Assembly (NCBI GenBank): GCA_032622095.1
Contig: CP136061.1
Location: forward strand, 266,605,551 to 266,669,550
DNA: 64,000 bases
Origin: Siphonodentalium dalli
Taxonomy: Eukaryota > Mollusca > Scaphopoda > Gadilida > Siphonodentaliidae
Direction of reading: 5' to 3'
Position 1 is the first letter of the stretch; each line of letters begins with the position of its first letter. The translations under genes and the position numbers were made by a program. Under the pieces are notes generated by a model. The model was not told the DNA's origin. It saw nothing but the letters and a program-made list of their open reading frames with translations, and did not search any database. Positions 12,523 to 22,689 of the stretch are shown piece by piece.

Positions 12523-13231
12523 TTAATATAAATGAACCAAGAGTATGCAAAAAGACATATACAAATACAAATGACTTGCACATACTAGTACATGTACCTT
12601 TTTTTGGACAGTTTTTTTAATGAATGTTGCGTTGCTGCCATTTAAATATGGTCTATCAATTCCTATAACAAGTTTTATATATTTAGAAAATAATAAATAT
12701 GAATCTAAGACCACTGTCGGGAAACGCTTTTGTCAATTAATATTGATTTTATGTAGAATTTTCTTGTATAATATACATAGAATCAATCTGGGACATTTTA
12801 CAACTCACATTCATTCATGCGGGATAACTTTATCTAAAATTATCAAAATAGTAATTTGACTCATATCTATTATTTTATATCCTTGAAACTACATGTATAT
12901 AATACATGTTTAGGAAGAGATAGATCATCTTAAAATTATTTTGTCAACTTGAAAATGGAAATGATGTGAAAGTTCATGGTTTCAATGTTATGGAAATAAA
13001 TGAAATTCAAAGATGCGATTGTATTTGTCAAGAATATACTCACAACTTCAATTTGTATGTGTATCGCTGGCAATAAAGTCAGAAAATAAACCAAAACAAA
13101 TACATTTTTTGTCACAATCAAGATATACAGTATATAGGATGTGTTCAAATAATTGGATTTTCTCATGTTATAAACATGATTACAAATGCTGGAACCAGAG
13201 GAAAAATAAAACTGAAATTAAGTTAACTTAA
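12523..13231. other. No gene seen
   Basis: AT-rich sequence with short open frames that lack codon structure, splice signals or homology I recognise. About 12645-12790 resembles the sequence near 10255-10370 (ATGGTCTATC, CTATAA.AAGTTTTATATATTT, CTGTC.GGAAA), so it is a repeat remnant. Confidence 0.5.
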
Positions 13232-13673
13232 AGATACATAATCCGATTTAACGCTCACCAATTACTATTTCGTTGGCTTCGCGGGTAAAAATATTTGATT
13301 CTAGTCGAGGAACCCACCCATCCAAGCTTAGAGTGATCAGATATTGATGTTTGAAATATATTATTTTTCACCACCGATAATTTTAATTGGCCCAGTAAAC
13401 AGTCCATGAGAAGACAGTCTTGGACCAAATTGCAGATGAAGATAGATAACTCTAAAATCAAGAGGCTTTTTTGTGTCAGATATTTGACAAACCGGCAAAA
13501 TTTCGTTGAACAAAATGTTGATAAATAACAGGTTTTGGGCAATTTTATACCATAGTTGACTGTCAGGTTAGCTTTAGTTTTGGCTCGATTCTGATAACTG
13601 AAACAGCATTTAAAATATATTGTTGTAGTTGGAATTTGAAGATATGGGGACCATCAAATTGGATTGAGTACCT
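13232..13673. mobile_element. Family E MITE, asymmetric form
   Basis: TTAA flanks at 13228-13231 and 13674-13677. The left end is AGATACATAATCCGAT and the right end GGATTGAGTACCT. The left third matches family E. The right two thirds (TTTTTTGTGTCAGATATTTG, GTTGATAAATAACAG, GGGGACCATCAAATTGGATT) are shared with 22228-22689 and 27443-27988. Non-coding. 13674-14050 shows nothing. Confidence 0.8.
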
Positions 13674-14097
13674 TTAATTGTTACGCAGGTTGGAAAATGA
13701 CCAATAAACAATAATAAAAATGCTGATGTACATAATTTGTACTATTGAAATGTATAACTTATTAAATTCTGTACCGTTGAGCAACAAAAAAGAAAATGAA
13801 ATACTATATTAATTTGTTTTCATCAAATACAAGTACCGTCCATGGAAATTTTCTTCACAATTCAGTAAAGTTATCAAAGTCAGGCACTTTTTAAAAATGT
13901 TAGACAGCATCCTGTTAGTTCTGGACATATTTCAGAAAGTCAATAAATAACTCAAGCATGGCTCAAAATTTGTCTCGACTCCAGACCCACTCCCTCATAC
14001 TTCTAGGAAAATTAAACCATATGAAGCTAAATGTACCACATAAATGGCTAAATGTGTCTGTAAAAATATCACCACTATATATCTTCTTGTATACGTT

Positions 14098-14355
14098 CAA
14101 GCCTTGAAATAGGGTGTCTGTCATTTGCAGAATGAGGTCCCCAGAGGGTGAATTTAGTGATGCTACCCTGCATAGCGGGCTAGCATCACCAAATTCACCC
14201 TCTGGGAACCTCATTCTGCTGATGTATAAGCAGAATAAGGTCCCCAGAGGGTGAATTTGGTGATGCTAGCCCGCTATGCGGGGTAGCATCACTAAATTCA
14301 CCCTCTGGGGACCTCATTCTGCAAATGACAGCTAGACACCCTATTTCAAGGCTTG
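14098..14355. mobile_element. Family A MITE with 8-bp target duplication
   Basis: Terminal inverted repeats CAAGCCTTGAAATAGGGTGT / ACACCCTATTTCAAGGCTTG flank two back-to-back inner palindromes of GGTCCCCAGAGGGTGAATTT. TATACGTT lies on both sides (14090-14097 and 14356-14363). The related locus at 16813-16820 has a single TATACGTT and no insert. An 8-bp duplication is typical of hAT-type transposition. No transposase is present. Confidence 0.9.
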
Positions 14356-14648
14356 TATACGTTATTGATAGTTCTCTGAATAAATGGCTAAATGTACCAC
14401 ATAAATGGCTAAATGTACCATATAAATGGCTAAATTGAGAAATGAGACATTCTGCGGAATGCGGATTTCATCAGTATTAAATACATGTAGGTAATGATAT
14501 GGTTACATAATAAAATCAAATACTTTGAATTCATAGGTAATTAAAGTATATAAATTTAAATATCTAAAGTGACCCAAGGCACTCACAGTGGTTAAATGTG
14601 CCAAAATGTGTCTGTAAAAATATCACCACTATATATCTTGTATACGTT

Positions 14649-14893
14649 CAAGCCTTGAAATAGGGTGTCTGTCATTTGCAGAATGAGGTCCCCAGAGGGT
14701 GAATTTAGTGATGCTAGCGGGCTAGCATCACCAAATTCACCCTCTGGGAACCTCATTCTGCTGAGGTGTAAGCAGAATAAGGTCCCCAGAGGGTGAATTT
14801 GGTGATGCTAGCCCGCTATGCGGGGTAGCATCACTAAATTCACCCTCTGGGGACCTCATTCTGCAAATGACAGACACCCTATTTCAAGGCTTG
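14649..14893. mobile_element. Family A MITE, duplicated copy
   Basis: Same element, same TATACGTT flanks (14641-14648, 14894-14901) as the copy 551 bp upstream. It was copied by the segmental duplication rather than by a second insertion. It differs by a short loss in the first inner loop. Confidence 0.88.
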
Positions 14894-15108
14894 TATACGT
14901 TATTGATAGTTCTCTGAATAAATGGCTAAATGTACCACATAAATGGCTAAATGTACCATATAAATGGCTAAATTGAGAAATGAGACATTCTGCGGAATGC
15001 GGATTTCATCAGTATTAAATAGGTAATGATATGGTTACATAATAATATCAAATACTTTGAATTCATAGGTAATTAAAGTATATAAATTTAAATATCTAAA
15101 GTGACCCA

Positions 15109-16743
15109 CCCTTACCAAAATATCCTAGGATATCCAAGGAATTCCTAGGATATCCAAGGAATTCCTAGGATATCCTAGGAATAAAAGCTTGGAAAAGTTG
15201 GGAAAATTCCTTGGAATTCCTAGGATATCCTAGGATTAGAGACCTTGGAAAAGCTGGGAAATCCTTGGGGCGGTATTGGCCCGTTTCAAGTTCGGAAAAC
15301 CTTGGAATACCTCAGCAAATTAAACCGAGCTTATCCAAGGATTTCCAAGCTTTACAAAATCTTAATCATAACTTTACCAAGCTTTACCAAGGTTTCCAAT
15401 CTAGCTTTACCTAGCTTTACCAAGCTTTACCAAGGTTCCAGCCTAGCTTTACCAAGCTTTACCAAGGTTCCAGCCTAGCTTTACCAAGCTTTACCAAGGT
15501 TCCAGCCAAGCTTTACCTAGCTTTACCAAGGTTCCAGCCTAGCTTTACCAAGCTTTACCAAGGTTCCAGCCTAGCTTTACCAAGGTTCCAGCCTAGCTTT
15601 TCCAAGCTTTACCAAGGTTCCAGCTCAGCTTTTCCAAGCTTTACCAAGGTTCCAGCCTAGCTTTTCCAAGCTTTACCAAGCTTTCCAACCTAACTTTACC
15701 AAGCTTTACCAAGGTTGTAAATGACCTTGGCCAAGGTTGCAACCCAGCTTTACCAAGCTTTACCAAGGTTGCAATTGTTTTGTATTTAAAAGGTGAAAAT
15801 CTCTAATGACACTGCAAAGGCTTCAACTTTGACAATATTATCATCATTAATGATACAATCTCTTGAAATTTACAACAGTCATGAACCATGCCATATAATC
15901 ATTCATGATATTATTCATTCAAAGTTCACTTTTCAGTCAGAATTTTGTTATTCTATTTAGATTGAGATAAATGGTACCTTATACCCTGTAAAATGTATAG
16001 AATAATATTCACAGGTATATGTTTATGGATCTGAGGTATTTGGAGTGTGATAAAACAGTTAAATTAGATAAATTAGCTGAGAATATATAATGATAGAGAC
16101 AAGCCTTTGGAATGAAAAGGTAGATAGTGGTCCTGAAGGTTATTCTTGGAAATGGTAAAATAATTGTTAACATAATATCATAAATAAAAATATCACTACA
16201 ACCATATTCTATGAGTCAAATAGAAAACATTAGGGCCACACATGCAATAACTTACCTGAAGATTGTTGTGATAAAACATGGATTTAAACTCAGTGCAACA
16301 GTTAATTCAAAATGCTGCCACAGACAACAGTGACGTCTGCATAGTCATGTGACCCAGTCATGTGACCTACAACTAAGCTTTACCAAGCTTTTCCAAGGAT
16401 TTCCAAGCTTTTCAAACTTCATGTAAGAACCTTGGTAAAGCTTGGAAAAGCTTAGTAAATATTAGATCCAAGCTTTACTTAGCTTTACCAAGGTTGGTCA
16501 ACACTGAGTCAAGGATTTCCAAGCTTTTCCAAGGTTTCACTTTATGTGACAACCTTGGTAAAGCTTGGTAAAACTTGGATCCAAGCTATACTAAGCTTTA
16601 CCAAGGTTCCAACCAAGGATTTCCAAACTTTGTTGAAGAGTAAATTTTTTCATTCAAAAAGCTTGGTTCAAACCTTGGAAATCCTATGAATTCCTAGGAT
16701 TCCCAAACTTCTTTAAAAAAGCTCAGATTTCTTTTTGCAAGGG
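15109..16743. mobile_element. CTTGG-repeat element, 1635 bp, CA-flanked
   Basis: Begins CCCTTACCAAAATATCCTAG and ends with TTTTTGCAAGGG, a short inverted pair (CCCTTRCaAAAA). It lies between GTGACCCA and CAAGGCACTC, while the sister locus at about 14565-14580 reads GTGACCCAAGGCACTC uninterrupted, which implies a 2-bp CA duplication. Inside, 15350-15775 and 16370-16700 are tandem AGCTTTACCAAGCTTTACCA and CAAGGTTCCAGCC motifs, with reverse-oriented TTGGTAAAGCTTGG near 16430-16570. 15780-16370 is unique, AT-rich and non-coding. Confidence 0.8.
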
Positions 16744-17159
16744 CAAGGCACTCACAGTGGTTAAATGTGCCAAAATGTGTCTGTAAAAATATCACCACAA
16801 TATATCTTCTTGTATACGTTATTGATAGTTCTCTCAATACGATATTGCACACATTGGAACCATTGTTGTGTAAACAAAAGTGTTACAGTGATTTGTCAAC
16901 AACAAACATCGCTAATCGTGTAGCAAGTTTTCAATGCTTTGACCTTTTCCAATGTTTAAGTTTTGATAAAACGTTGGTATCTTATTTGACTAATTAGACT
17001 TTTATCAGTAATTCCACTGTAACAGTAATGTTTACATTTTGACATTATTGAAAAGTTATAAATAATTAATATAAGAACAAAGTCAATTTATTTTTTCGTG
17101 TACTTGTTGATGATAGTTGTTTCAGACTTTTATATTATTTTGCATGAACCCACTTTTAA
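16744..17159. repeat. Third partial duplicate copy and decayed foldback
   Basis: 16744-16835 repeats the 14571-14640 sequence, then continues directly into ATTGATAGTTCTCT without the family A insert; this is the empty target site. About 16845-17075 resembles the 9612-9788 foldback (TGTAAACAAAAG, CTGTAAC, TATAAGAACAA). No gene. Confidence 0.75.
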
Positions 17160-17533
17160 AGGTACTCAATCCGATCAGACGCTCCTAAATTACTATTTCT
17201 TTTACATCGGGGGTAAAAAATATTTGATTCGAGTCGTGGAACCTACCCTTCAAAGATCAGAGTGATCAGATATTGATTTTTGAAGTTTGTTATTTCAATT
17301 GTTTGTGTGGCCAGAAGCACGAGGTCAACCCGACGGTCTTGTAGATAAAGATGGATAACTCTAACATCAAGTGATGTTTTTAGTCATCTAAAAAATTGAA
17401 ATTACAAACTTCAAAAATCGATATCTGATCACTCTGAGCTTTGATGGGTTGGTTCCTCGATTCTAAACAAATATTTTTTACCCCGAATCCAAAGAAATAG
17501 TAATTTAGGAGCGTCTGATCGGATTGAGTACCT
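17160..17533. mobile_element. Family E MITE, symmetric form
   Basis: TTAA flanks at 17156-17159 and 17534-17537. Termini are AGGTACTCAATCCGATCAGA and its complement. Long arms carry GGGGGTAAAAAATATTTGAT and AGAGTGATCAGATATTGATT. This is the least decayed copy of the symmetric form. 17538-17780 has no feature. Confidence 0.9.
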
Positions 17534-17784
17534 TTAAGGCCTTGAGTTGCTTTGAGTAATAGATTCAATATGGTCATGGGTTGAGACTGAGAAAATATCA
17601 GGAAACTTTGCATGAACTCTGCATTCATTCCATGACCACATTGATTATTTTCTATTCAATTTTATTTTATTTAATTGAATTACATGTCCTTTTGTCGGTG
17701 GTAGGAACTATTTTCAGTTGTATGTAATTAAAATATAGACTAAAAATAGCAGTATAAAATGCAAATATATTTCAATTGCTTTAA

Positions 17785-19297
17785 CCCTTTCTATACCAAA
17801 TACTCATTAACTGGTAGTTACCTTAAGAAATGTTCAGATAATAAGTTAAAACGAGAGGCCGATCACAATCGGCAGATGTTTACCCATAACTTGGTGACAA
17901 TGATTAGCTATTTTCAGCTTGAATGCTAAAAATCCATAACATTCAATGTTAATCTTCACAGATTAAAAAAAAAATTGAAAAAAGAGCCATAACTCCATTT
18001 TAAAAAAAATTGGAACAAACGCATATTCGAACTCGTATTTTGCGCTGAGAAACACATATCCGAATTTTGGTTTCGATCAGATAAAATTTGTTTTGAGTTA
18101 TTGCAGCATGGGTGAATTCTAAGTCGAAAAAGGGCCATAATTCCGTTAAAAAAAAAAACTCAGATCAAACCCATATTCGAACTCGATTTGTATTTTGGGC
18201 TGAGAAAAACATACCTTACTCGTATTTAAATTCACGCAGTACTATTTTTCACTCAGTTTTAAATTCGCGCACTTTGAATTCACGCATCATGCTGCGCGAA
18301 TTCAATACTGAAAAAATATTGTAGAAAAGGTCCTGTGTTTGATGACAGTGTCAGTTCTTAATCGGTCCTATAGATGCACGTGTGTAATAAAGACCATCAC
18401 GATGGAAATTTTCATCGAATAAAACATGACTGTATTATAATTTTGTTTTAAGATGGGTGTATATGATCCAAGTAATTATTCTGATATTTAAGCAGTTATG
18501 TGGATCAATGAATTGAGTTCAAATGTAAAACCAAAACTGAGCAGGTTGCTGACTTCCGAAACAAATTGATTGCTTGTATTTTAAATAGTTGGGTTCACAT
18601 GAATAACTCAAGAATCTTATATGACTACGGCACCACTCGGTGCAGGGTTGTGGGTTTGGAGACGTGCTTTCATGCACCTTCACTCTGAAAAAATATTAAT
18701 TTTTACAAGCATTGAAACATAGAAGATTATACAATTATTTATCGCTTTATATGCTTTAAATTGTAATGAGATTCTTATCCGAATATGAATGTAATCACTC
18801 CAATCTTCCGAAAAAAACATGTATTCTTATATGTAAAATATTGAACATGCACTCACCAACATATAACCCCCTTATTTTGCCACACGGTTTGGTATAAATT
18901 CAGGAGTCGTACTATTTTTCGCTCAGTTTTAAATTCGCGCACCAATGGGTTCGCGAAAAATAGTACTGCGCGAATTTAAATACGAGTAAGGTATACAAAA
19001 TTTGGTTCCGATCGGATAAAAACATGTTGTCTTAAAGAACCATGCGAAAGTGTCTACGGACGGATGACGAGTGGTCAATCCGGATGTCGACTATGGTATG
19101 GGTACACATGAAATGATGTTCGTTGAACTTATTATCTGAACATTTCCATCCAATAAATAGGAATCCTTCTGCACTTGAATTATCTGTTATCTGCATATTT
19201 TTCCTGAAAAAGCAGGCTGGAAAAAGCCTCTAAATGAATAATAGGCCATTGAAATCTATATTATAAAAATGTGAGAAACAATTTAGTATAGAAAGGG
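17785..19297. mobile_element. Family G element (CCCTTTCTATAC ends), host of a nested insertion
   Basis: TTAA precedes CCCTTTCTATACCAAATACT. The right end is TTTAGTATAGAAAGGG, followed by ATAA (a drifted TTAA). Subterminal GAAATGTTCAGATAATAAGT on the left is mirrored by ACTTATTATCTGAACATTTC's relative near 19130-19147. The interior has two tandem units containing GAGCCATAACTCC/GGGCCATAATTCC and TTTTGGTTTCGATCAGATAA, the second split by the 18214-18991 insertion. No coding capacity is evident. Confidence 0.75.
18214..18991. mobile_element. Nested TA-flanked element, 778 bp
   Basis: Termini CCTTACTCGTATTTAAATTC and its complement GAATTTAAATACGAGTAAGG are inverted repeats continuing into CGCAGTACTATTTTT. 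TA is present on each side (18212-18213, 18992-18993). Removing it rejoins GCTGAGAAAAACA to TACAAAATTTGGTTCCGATC, matching the undisturbed sister unit at about 18045-18085. Inner inverted copies of CTCAGTTTTAAATTCGCGCA occur at both ends. No transposase. Confidence 0.85.
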
Positions 19298-19422
19298 ATA
19301 AAAAGTAATCATAATTATTGACATCACCAATTACAAACTACATTAACCGTTATCTAGATACATACACGCAATGTAAACATTCAAGTCTTTGGAAATAAAG
19401 ACAACAACAAAGTATGTGCTGA

Positions 19423-20541
19423 CTACTGACTAGGTCCATATCCGAAAATATCTGGCGTCTGAACGGACCGAAAATTCAATGAACCCACAGCTTGGTTATG
19501 CTGACTACCATCCTTTGAGAGAGGTGGGCGAGGCCGTACTTGGGGAGTGAAATCATGGGAGCCTGACCCAAACATTTGATCACTATATATGCTTGGGTAC
19601 CCTAAGCTATTTGGTTGGTTAGGTGGGGGGACCCCCACAACAGGGGTGAACCAGTTTTGAGTGTGATTCGGCATAGGTTGAGACAGATTATTGTACCCAT
19701 TCCTAGGAGCATACCCCAAACCTGCAACATATACCCCTTGCTGTATAAACTGTTGATGGTTAGCTGCGAACTGTCCTGGGTTGAAGTGTGGGAGAGTCCC
19801 CTGCATTTGGTGAGGATTACAAGCATACCCATGATGTGTGACCATATGTCCACCATAGAGATTCCCACTGGAAACAGGATTGTTTCCAGCAAATTGTGGA
19901 ATATATTGAGTATTATGTTGAGGAGTATTTTTATGAGACGTCATATCTGGAGCTGGAATTGTCTTTGGGTTCTCGATCAAGGCTGCAGCATTGATAATAC
20001 CAGATCTCTGAACATTCAATGGAACATCTGTTCTTGGGCATATATTTGTGATTATTATTGATGTTTCAAAAGTTGTAGCATCAATATCTCCATGAACTGT
20101 GTCAACCTGAAATGTCATGTCGGTTGCCAGACTCACAATGACTGGGTCTGTTACTATAGCAACATCATTGGTATCCAAAAACACATCTCCCACTTTAACT
20201 CGTTTTCTCTTACTTAAATTTTTGACATGTAAACTCAAAATTCTGTTTTGACGTGTCAGGTGCATCTGTAAGTATTTCGCGGACATGTGCTCATCTGGCA
20301 GGTATATATCGCTGACTGGATCACGACCAAATGTCAATACATCGGAGAGGTTTTTCACCAGCACATCCTCCCTTCCTTTGAGTTTGAGATGCTCGACTAC
20401 AGATGGTGGTACTGCCTGTTCATCCATGATGAGTTTCAGCCGATGTGGTGTTTCTACGGTACCCTCAGTTGACTCAGACTGGGAATCGGAAGGCATTGTC
20501 GATCCCTGTTCTGTATCCACTGTTTCCACAGCCCCACTCAT
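19423..20541 (-). CDS. TIFA-like FHA-domain protein
   Basis: Predicted 372-residue adaptor of the TIFA family (TRAF-interacting protein with FHA domain), the cytosolic oligomerising adaptor upstream of TRAF6/NF-kB. The FHA domain spans about residues 55-165: TFGR at 70-73, the HMSAKY segment at 85-90 in the usual SxxH region, VKNLSK at 106-111 and FETSIII at 158-164. These align by eye with human TIFA in order and spacing. Residues 5-12 (VETVDTEQ) place Thr10 in a DTE context like the Thr9 phospho-site that drives human TIFA assembly. This supports starting at 20541 rather than at the upstream in-frame ATG (20589), which lies in an intron. Residues 175-372 are rich in Pro, Gln, Asn, Gly and His. 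Human TIFA is about 184 residues, so this tail is extra. I see no PxExx-aromatic/acidic TRAF6 motif in it. Family call is by eye; a TIFA paralogue is likely but unproven. Confidence 0.85.
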   Translation of the reverse strand: MSGAVETVDTEQGSTMPSDSQSESTEGTVETPHRLKLIMDEQAVPPSVVEHLKLKGREDVLVKNLSDVLTFGRDPVSDIYLPDEHMSAKYLQMHLTRQNRILSLHVKNLSKRKRVKVGDVFLDTNDVAIVTDPVIVSLATDMTFQVDTVHGDIDATTFETSIIITNICPRTDVPLNVQRSGIINAAALIENPKTIPAPDMTSHKNTPQHNTQYIPQFAGNNPVSSGNLYGGHMVTHHGYACNPHQMQGTLPHFNPGQFAANHQQFIQQGVYVAGLGYAPRNGYNNLSQPMPNHTQNWFTPVVGVPPPNQPNSLGYPSIYSDQMFGSGSHDFTPQVRPRPPLSKDGSQHNQAVGSLNFRSVQTPDIFGYGPSQ

Positions 20542-20600
20542 ATCAAATGGCTGTAAATTAGAAGTTAGGCTGAGTTTACATACCAACAAACATGTAACTA
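20542..20600 (-). promoter_or_regulatory. 3' splice acceptor before the TIFA-like coding exon
   Basis: On the minus strand TTCTAATTTACAG ends at 20551, nine bases before the ATG at 20541, with a CTAAC-like branch sequence just upstream (near 20565). The coding exon is therefore preceded by an intron in the 5' leader. Possible donors on this strand are GTAAGT at 20881-20876 and at 20938-20933. If one is used, the intron is about 0.33-0.39 kb and contains the 20601-20821 MITE. Neither donor is certain. Confidence 0.6.
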
Positions 20601-20821
20601 CAGTAATGCCCTAAGTAATCGACCCCTTAACCACAGCAGAATTATGGGTAACTTTTCAGGATTTAGTCGGAAATATGGCTCGTTGCCATTCATCGGAAAG
20701 CTGTCGGCGAGAGCTTTCCGATGAATGGTAACAAGCCATACATTTGTATTTCCGACTAAATCCTGAAAAGTTACCCATAATTCTGCTGTGGTTAAGGAGT
20801 CGATTATTTAGGGCATTACTG
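20601..20821. mobile_element. Family B foldback MITE in the TIFA-like 5' leader
   Basis: Arms as at 5888, flanked by TA (20599-20600, 20822-20823). One arm has a small insertion (CATTTG near 20740). It sits between the inferred leader-exon donor and the acceptor at 20551, so it would be carried in the primary transcript as a hairpin of about 100 bp per arm. Confidence 0.88.
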
Positions 20822-20939
20822 TATTACATATATACCAAGCTCAATATCATGAACAGCCCGATTATTGATTTGATCACTTACCACATCAGAACCAATTTTG
20901 ATCTAACCCAGTAGGGCCTACCATGTTCAATAACTTACA

Positions 20940-21270
20940 AGCCGGAGTTAAGTATGCAGTCATTTGCAGAATGAGGTCACCAGAGAGTGATTTAGTGATG
21001 CTATCTCGCATAGCGGGCTAGCATCACTAATTACACCCTCTGGGGACCTCATTCTGCTTTAGGCCTCATCTTCTCTGGAAAGTTTCTTTATTATCAAATT
21101 TCTATAGAAACTTCTTCACATAGATTCTATTTCTTTTTATGTTTTAAGTTTCTCTATATTCCCAAATTGGCAGATGACACATTGCATAATTGAGGTTCCC
21201 AATGGGTGCACATCACAAGTTCATTACTATTGTTTCTAGTACTTTATGAGTACCTGCGTTGAGCCTCATC
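20940..21270. mobile_element. Family A long-form MITE
   Basis: 20955-21066 is the GAGGTCACCAGAGAGTGATT / CACCCTCTGGGGACCTCATT foldback. AAACTTCTTCACATAGATTC and CCAAATTGGCAGATGACACA then follow in the order seen near 5480-5640. Non-coding. Confidence 0.75.
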
Positions 21271-21323
21271 TTTCATCACTCATAGAGCCGAAGTAAAAAA
21301 AAACCTCCCACCATCATCTTTTC

Positions 21324-21710
21324 TGGATCATGCCATGAATCTCTACTTAAGAAATGGATGTTGATTTGCTTGCGTTCCATAGAGTATGGATGCAAGTTGA
21401 TCTGACATTTTGTGTGGAAAGCGTTCCTCACATAAAAATGTCAGACCAACTTGCATCCATACTCTATGGAACGCAACAAAATCAACATCCATTACTTATA
21501 TTTCCACTCCACCCAGTCAACTGGCAGATTAGAAGAGCATATAATAGGAGCCCATTCCCAACGTTGTTCTCGTGTCGTGATGCAAGTTGCATCTACACTA
21601 AAATGGATGCAAGTTGGGGTCAGCTCGCAACGTCATGTGACGTAATTTCGACCAACCAACGTCCTGCATTCATGTTTAGACATAGTAGAGATTCATGGCA
21701 TGATCTACAT
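21324..21710. mobile_element. Foldback element with ATGCCATGAATCTCTAC ends
   Basis: ATCATGCCATGAATCTCTAC near 21328 is mirrored by GTAGAGATTCATGGCATGAT near 21686. Inside, 21354-21493 is a second palindrome (ATGGATGTTGATTTGCTTGC mirrored by GCAACAAAATCAACATCCAT), with GTTCCATAGAGTATGGATGC and its complement. Reading frames across it are palindrome artefacts. A partial relative lies near 9007-9060. Confidence 0.75.
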
Positions 21711-21726
21711 CTTTCCTGCATTTTAA

Positions 21727-22117
21727 CCCTTTACCCAACAAAACGGCCAAAACCGGCCAAATAAAGCTTCAACAGCCTAAAATATCTTCGGTCTGTCTCA
21801 ATAGAACCATACAAATATGGATATCATTGGAACCGGCTCATTGACCACATTGTGATAGTTACAGTTAGCCGTGTGCCAATGCATTCTCTTATATATGCGA
21901 GTCGACCATAGGTCGCCTCGCATATATAAGAGAATGCATTGGCCTAAAAAAAATCTTTTTTTAACACTTTTTACCATTTTTTCTTACATTCTTTAACAAT
22001 TTTATAATTTTTAATGTGTTAAGCCAATGCATTCTCTTATATATGCGAGGCGACCTATGGTCGACTCGCATATATAAGAGAATGCATTGGCACAGGGCCC
22101 TTCTGTTGGGTAAAGGG
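21727..22117. mobile_element. Family C MITE (TTAA target)
   Basis: Perfect TTAA on both sides (21723-21726, 22118-22121). Termini are CCCTTTACCCAAC / GTTGGGTAAAGGG. It contains two GCATTCTCTTATATATGCGA hairpins around AACACTTTTTACCATTTTTT. It is in reverse orientation relative to 8564 and 25032. Confidence 0.92.
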
Positions 22118-22227
22118 TTAAAATATATAAATTTACTACCTTTCACATATGGTGCGCTCCCACTATAGAACATGACTAGTATACTAGCCCCCATATTTCC
22201 ACAATAAGGACTATTTGCTCAAATTAA

Positions 22228-22689
22228 AGGTACTCAATCCGATTAAGCGCCCCTCAATTACCATATATTTGGCTTCGGGGGGAGGTAAAAAATATTTTAT
22301 TCTTGTCAAGAAACCCACCCATCAAAGCTCAGAGTGATCAGAAATAGATTTTTTAAATCTATTATTTTTCACTACCTGGAATATATAGTGGCCCAGTAAA
22401 AGTCGATGCGAAGACTGTCTCGGACCAAATTGCGGATGAAGATGGATAACTCTTAAAATCAAGTGGCTTTTTTGTGTCAGATATTTGACAAACCGGCAAA
22501 ATTTGGTTGGACAAAATGTTGATAAATAACAGCTTTAGGGCAATTTTATACTGAAGTAGACTGTGGTTAGCATTATTTTTGGGTAATTAATCGATTCTGA
22601 TAACTGAACTTACTGAAGCGGCATTTCTAAAAATTTGTTGTTGTTGGAATCTGATGATATGGGGGACCATCGAATCGGATTGTGTACCT
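22228..22689. mobile_element. Family E MITE, asymmetric form
   Basis: TTAA flanks (22224-22227, 22690-22693). The left end is AGGTACTCAATCCGATTAAG and the right end GGATTGTGTACCT. The right half is shared with 13232-13673 (TTTTTTGTGTCAGATATTTG, GGCAATTTTATAC, GGGGACCATCGAATCGGATT). Confidence 0.85.

Larger units (their letters stand above)
14051..15108 (+). repeat. Tandem segmental duplication, ~0.5 kb x2
   Basis: 14051-14576 and 14606-15108 are near-identical direct copies, from AATGTGTCTGTAAAAATATC through a family A MITE to CTAAAGTGACCCA. A third, partial copy starts at about 16750 after the inserted 15109-16743 element and lacks the MITE. The order of events can therefore be read: MITE insertion, duplication, then insertion of the larger element. 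Confidence 0.9.

Noticed and set aside
19602-20061. Frames overlapping the TIFA-like exon on both strands
   Set aside because: Shadows of the real coding frame; no independent features.
20542-20589. Upstream in-frame ATG extending the TIFA-like protein by 16 residues
   Set aside because: A clear acceptor (TTTACAG) lies between it and the downstream ATG, and the downstream start places the DTE threonine at the family position.
21354-21764. 136-codon plus-strand frame
   Set aside because: It spans the palindromic foldback at 21324-21710 and runs into a MITE; no protein family resemblance.
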